Below the pieces are notes generated by a model that was not told the DNA's origin, ran no database searches, and saw only the letters and a list, made by a program, of their open reading frames with translations. From contig NZ_CP046600.1 of NCBI RefSeq assembly GCF_018278905.1, positions 868,001-932,000 on the forward strand: a stretch of DNA of 64,000 bases, in the 5' to 3' direction. The stretch is from Mycobacterium spongiae. GTDB lineage: Bacteria; Actinomycetota; Actinomycetes; Mycobacteriales; Mycobacteriaceae. Below, one piece after another: positions 63,241 through 64,000 of this stretch (the stretch's first letter is position 1; every line of letters begins with the position of its first letter). A program made the translations under genes and the position numbers.

Positions 63241-64000
63241 CTAGCTGAATGGCGGTCGGCGGTCGATCAGCCGTGACGCCCGTCCGCCGGCGCGCCACAG
63301 CCGCGCTACCCAGTCGGCGTCATCGTCGGTGACCAGGTTCGCCATCACTCGCACCGCGATCGTCATCAGCGCCGTGGAGCGCATCGCGACGGGTCCGGTC
63401 GCCGGTAGGAAACGCTGGAAGGTGAGTAGCAGCGCCAGCCTGCGCGCCACGGAAAAACCGCGGCCGTAGTGATCCCGCAACTGCGACGGCCACAGCCGCG
63501 TCAGATCACGAGAGTCCAGGAGCTCGGCGGCCAGCCGTCCGGTCTCGAGCCCGTAGTCGATGCCTTCCCCGTTGAGCGGGTTGACGCAGGCTGCGGCATC
63601 GCCGATCAGCATCCAGTTCGGCCCGGCCACCCCGGAAACCGCACCGCCCATCGGCAACAGCGCCGAGGACACCGCGCGCGGTTCGCCGGTGAAGCCCCAC
63701 TCGTCGCGCCGCAGGTCGGTGTAATAGGACATCAGTGGGCGCAGCGCCAGATCCGCCCGCCGTTTCGACGTTGACAATGCCCCGATGCCGATGTTCACCT
63801 CGCCGTTGCCCAGCGGGAAGATCCAGCCATAGCCAGGCAACACCGCCCCGTCGGGGGAGCGCAGCTCCAGGTGCGACGTCAACCAGGGGTCGTCGTCGTG
63901 GGCCGTCGTCAAATATCCCCGCGCGGCGACGCCGTACACCGTTTCCTGGTGCCATCGCCGCCCGAGTTTGCGGCCCAGCGAGGAGCGGGCTCCGTCAGCC
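63241..64000 (-). CDS. menJ: Menaquinone reductase MenJ (5' end outside window)
   Basis: The C-terminal ~252 residues are visible; the frame is still open at the last base (ADGARSSLGRKLGRRWH is encoded at the edge). Geranylgeranyl-reductase family flavoprotein: GYGWIFPLGNGEVNIGIGAL and the FAD-binding PNWMLIGDAAACVNPLNGEG. It saturates one isoprene unit of menaquinone, giving MK-9(II-H2), in the membrane. Rv0561c orthologue; the N-terminal GxGxxG lies beyond the window. Confidence 0.92.
   Translation of the reverse strand, partial: ADGARSSLGRKLGRRWHQETVYGVAARGYLTTAHDDDPWLTSHLELRSPDGAVLPGYGWIFPLGNGEVNIGIGALSTSKRRADLALRPLMSYYTDLRRDEWGFTGEPRAVSSALLPMGGAVSGVAGPNWMLIGDAAACVNPLNGEGIDYGLETGRLAAELLDSRDLTRLWPSQLRDHYGRGFSVARRLALLLTFQRFLPATGPVAMRSTALMTIAVRVMANLVTDDDADWVARLWRAGGRASRLIDRRPPFS

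Noticed and set aside
1..64000. tRNA, rRNA or known riboswitches
   Set aside because: No tRNA-like cloverleaf, rRNA signature or recognisable riboswitch core was noticed by eye; a covariance-model scan would be needed to exclude small RNAs.

Overview
The window is high-GC chromosomal DNA from a slow-growing Mycobacterium. The evidence is two PPE-MPTR genes, mycobacterial-only families (DUF3349, DUF732, a Ddn-like F420 nitroreductase), and a gene order that I recognise from memory as matching the M. tuberculosis stretch from about Rv0517 to Rv0561c. Gene content suggests a relative of the M. kansasii/M. szulgai/M. marinum kind rather than the tuberculosis complex; the species cannot be fixed from sequence reading alone.

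Region 1 (1-13.3 kb): the 3' end of a LuxR-family regulator, an antisense PPE remnant, a giant PPE-MPTR gene (about 2,258 aa) with a perfect 1,308-bp internal duplication, a decayed IS256-type transposase, a 38-aa membrane peptide gene, an acyltransferase-3/SGNH protein and an exported esterase. Region 2 (13.4-16.9 kb): an apparently intact fused glycine/sarcosine plus dimethylglycine N-methyltransferase (de novo glycine betaine synthesis) and an amino-acid permease, with palindromes and a strong hairpin around them.

Region 3 (16.9-27.8 kb) is accessory: a DUF427/MerT-like pair; a polyprenyl diphosphate synthase translationally coupled to a class I terpene synthase that carries a one-base frameshift; a TetR regulator divergent from an aromatic-degradation operon (extradiol dioxygenase, FAH-family enzyme, flavin hydroxylase fused in frame to an Asp-nucleophile alpha/beta hydrolase); and a second PPE-MPTR gene.

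Region 4 (27.8-64 kb) is the conserved respiratory core. hemL, a phosphoglycerate mutase-like protein, a ResA-like thioredoxin, CcdA, ResB and CcsA form a tightly overlapped haem/cytochrome c (system II) operon. It is followed by a MinD-like ATPase, fabH, and the menaquinone genes menA, menE, menB, menC, menD, menG (ubiE) and menJ, interspersed with a methylthioadenosine phosphorylase, galE-like epimerase, polyprenol-phosphate glycosyltransferase, phosphate permease, fadD8, an amidohydrolase and the mannosyltransferase mgtA. The haem, cytochrome c and menaquinone genes all serve the respiratory chain. Several genes I remember at this locus in M. tuberculosis (PE_PGRS6, vapBC3, Rv0560c) are absent.
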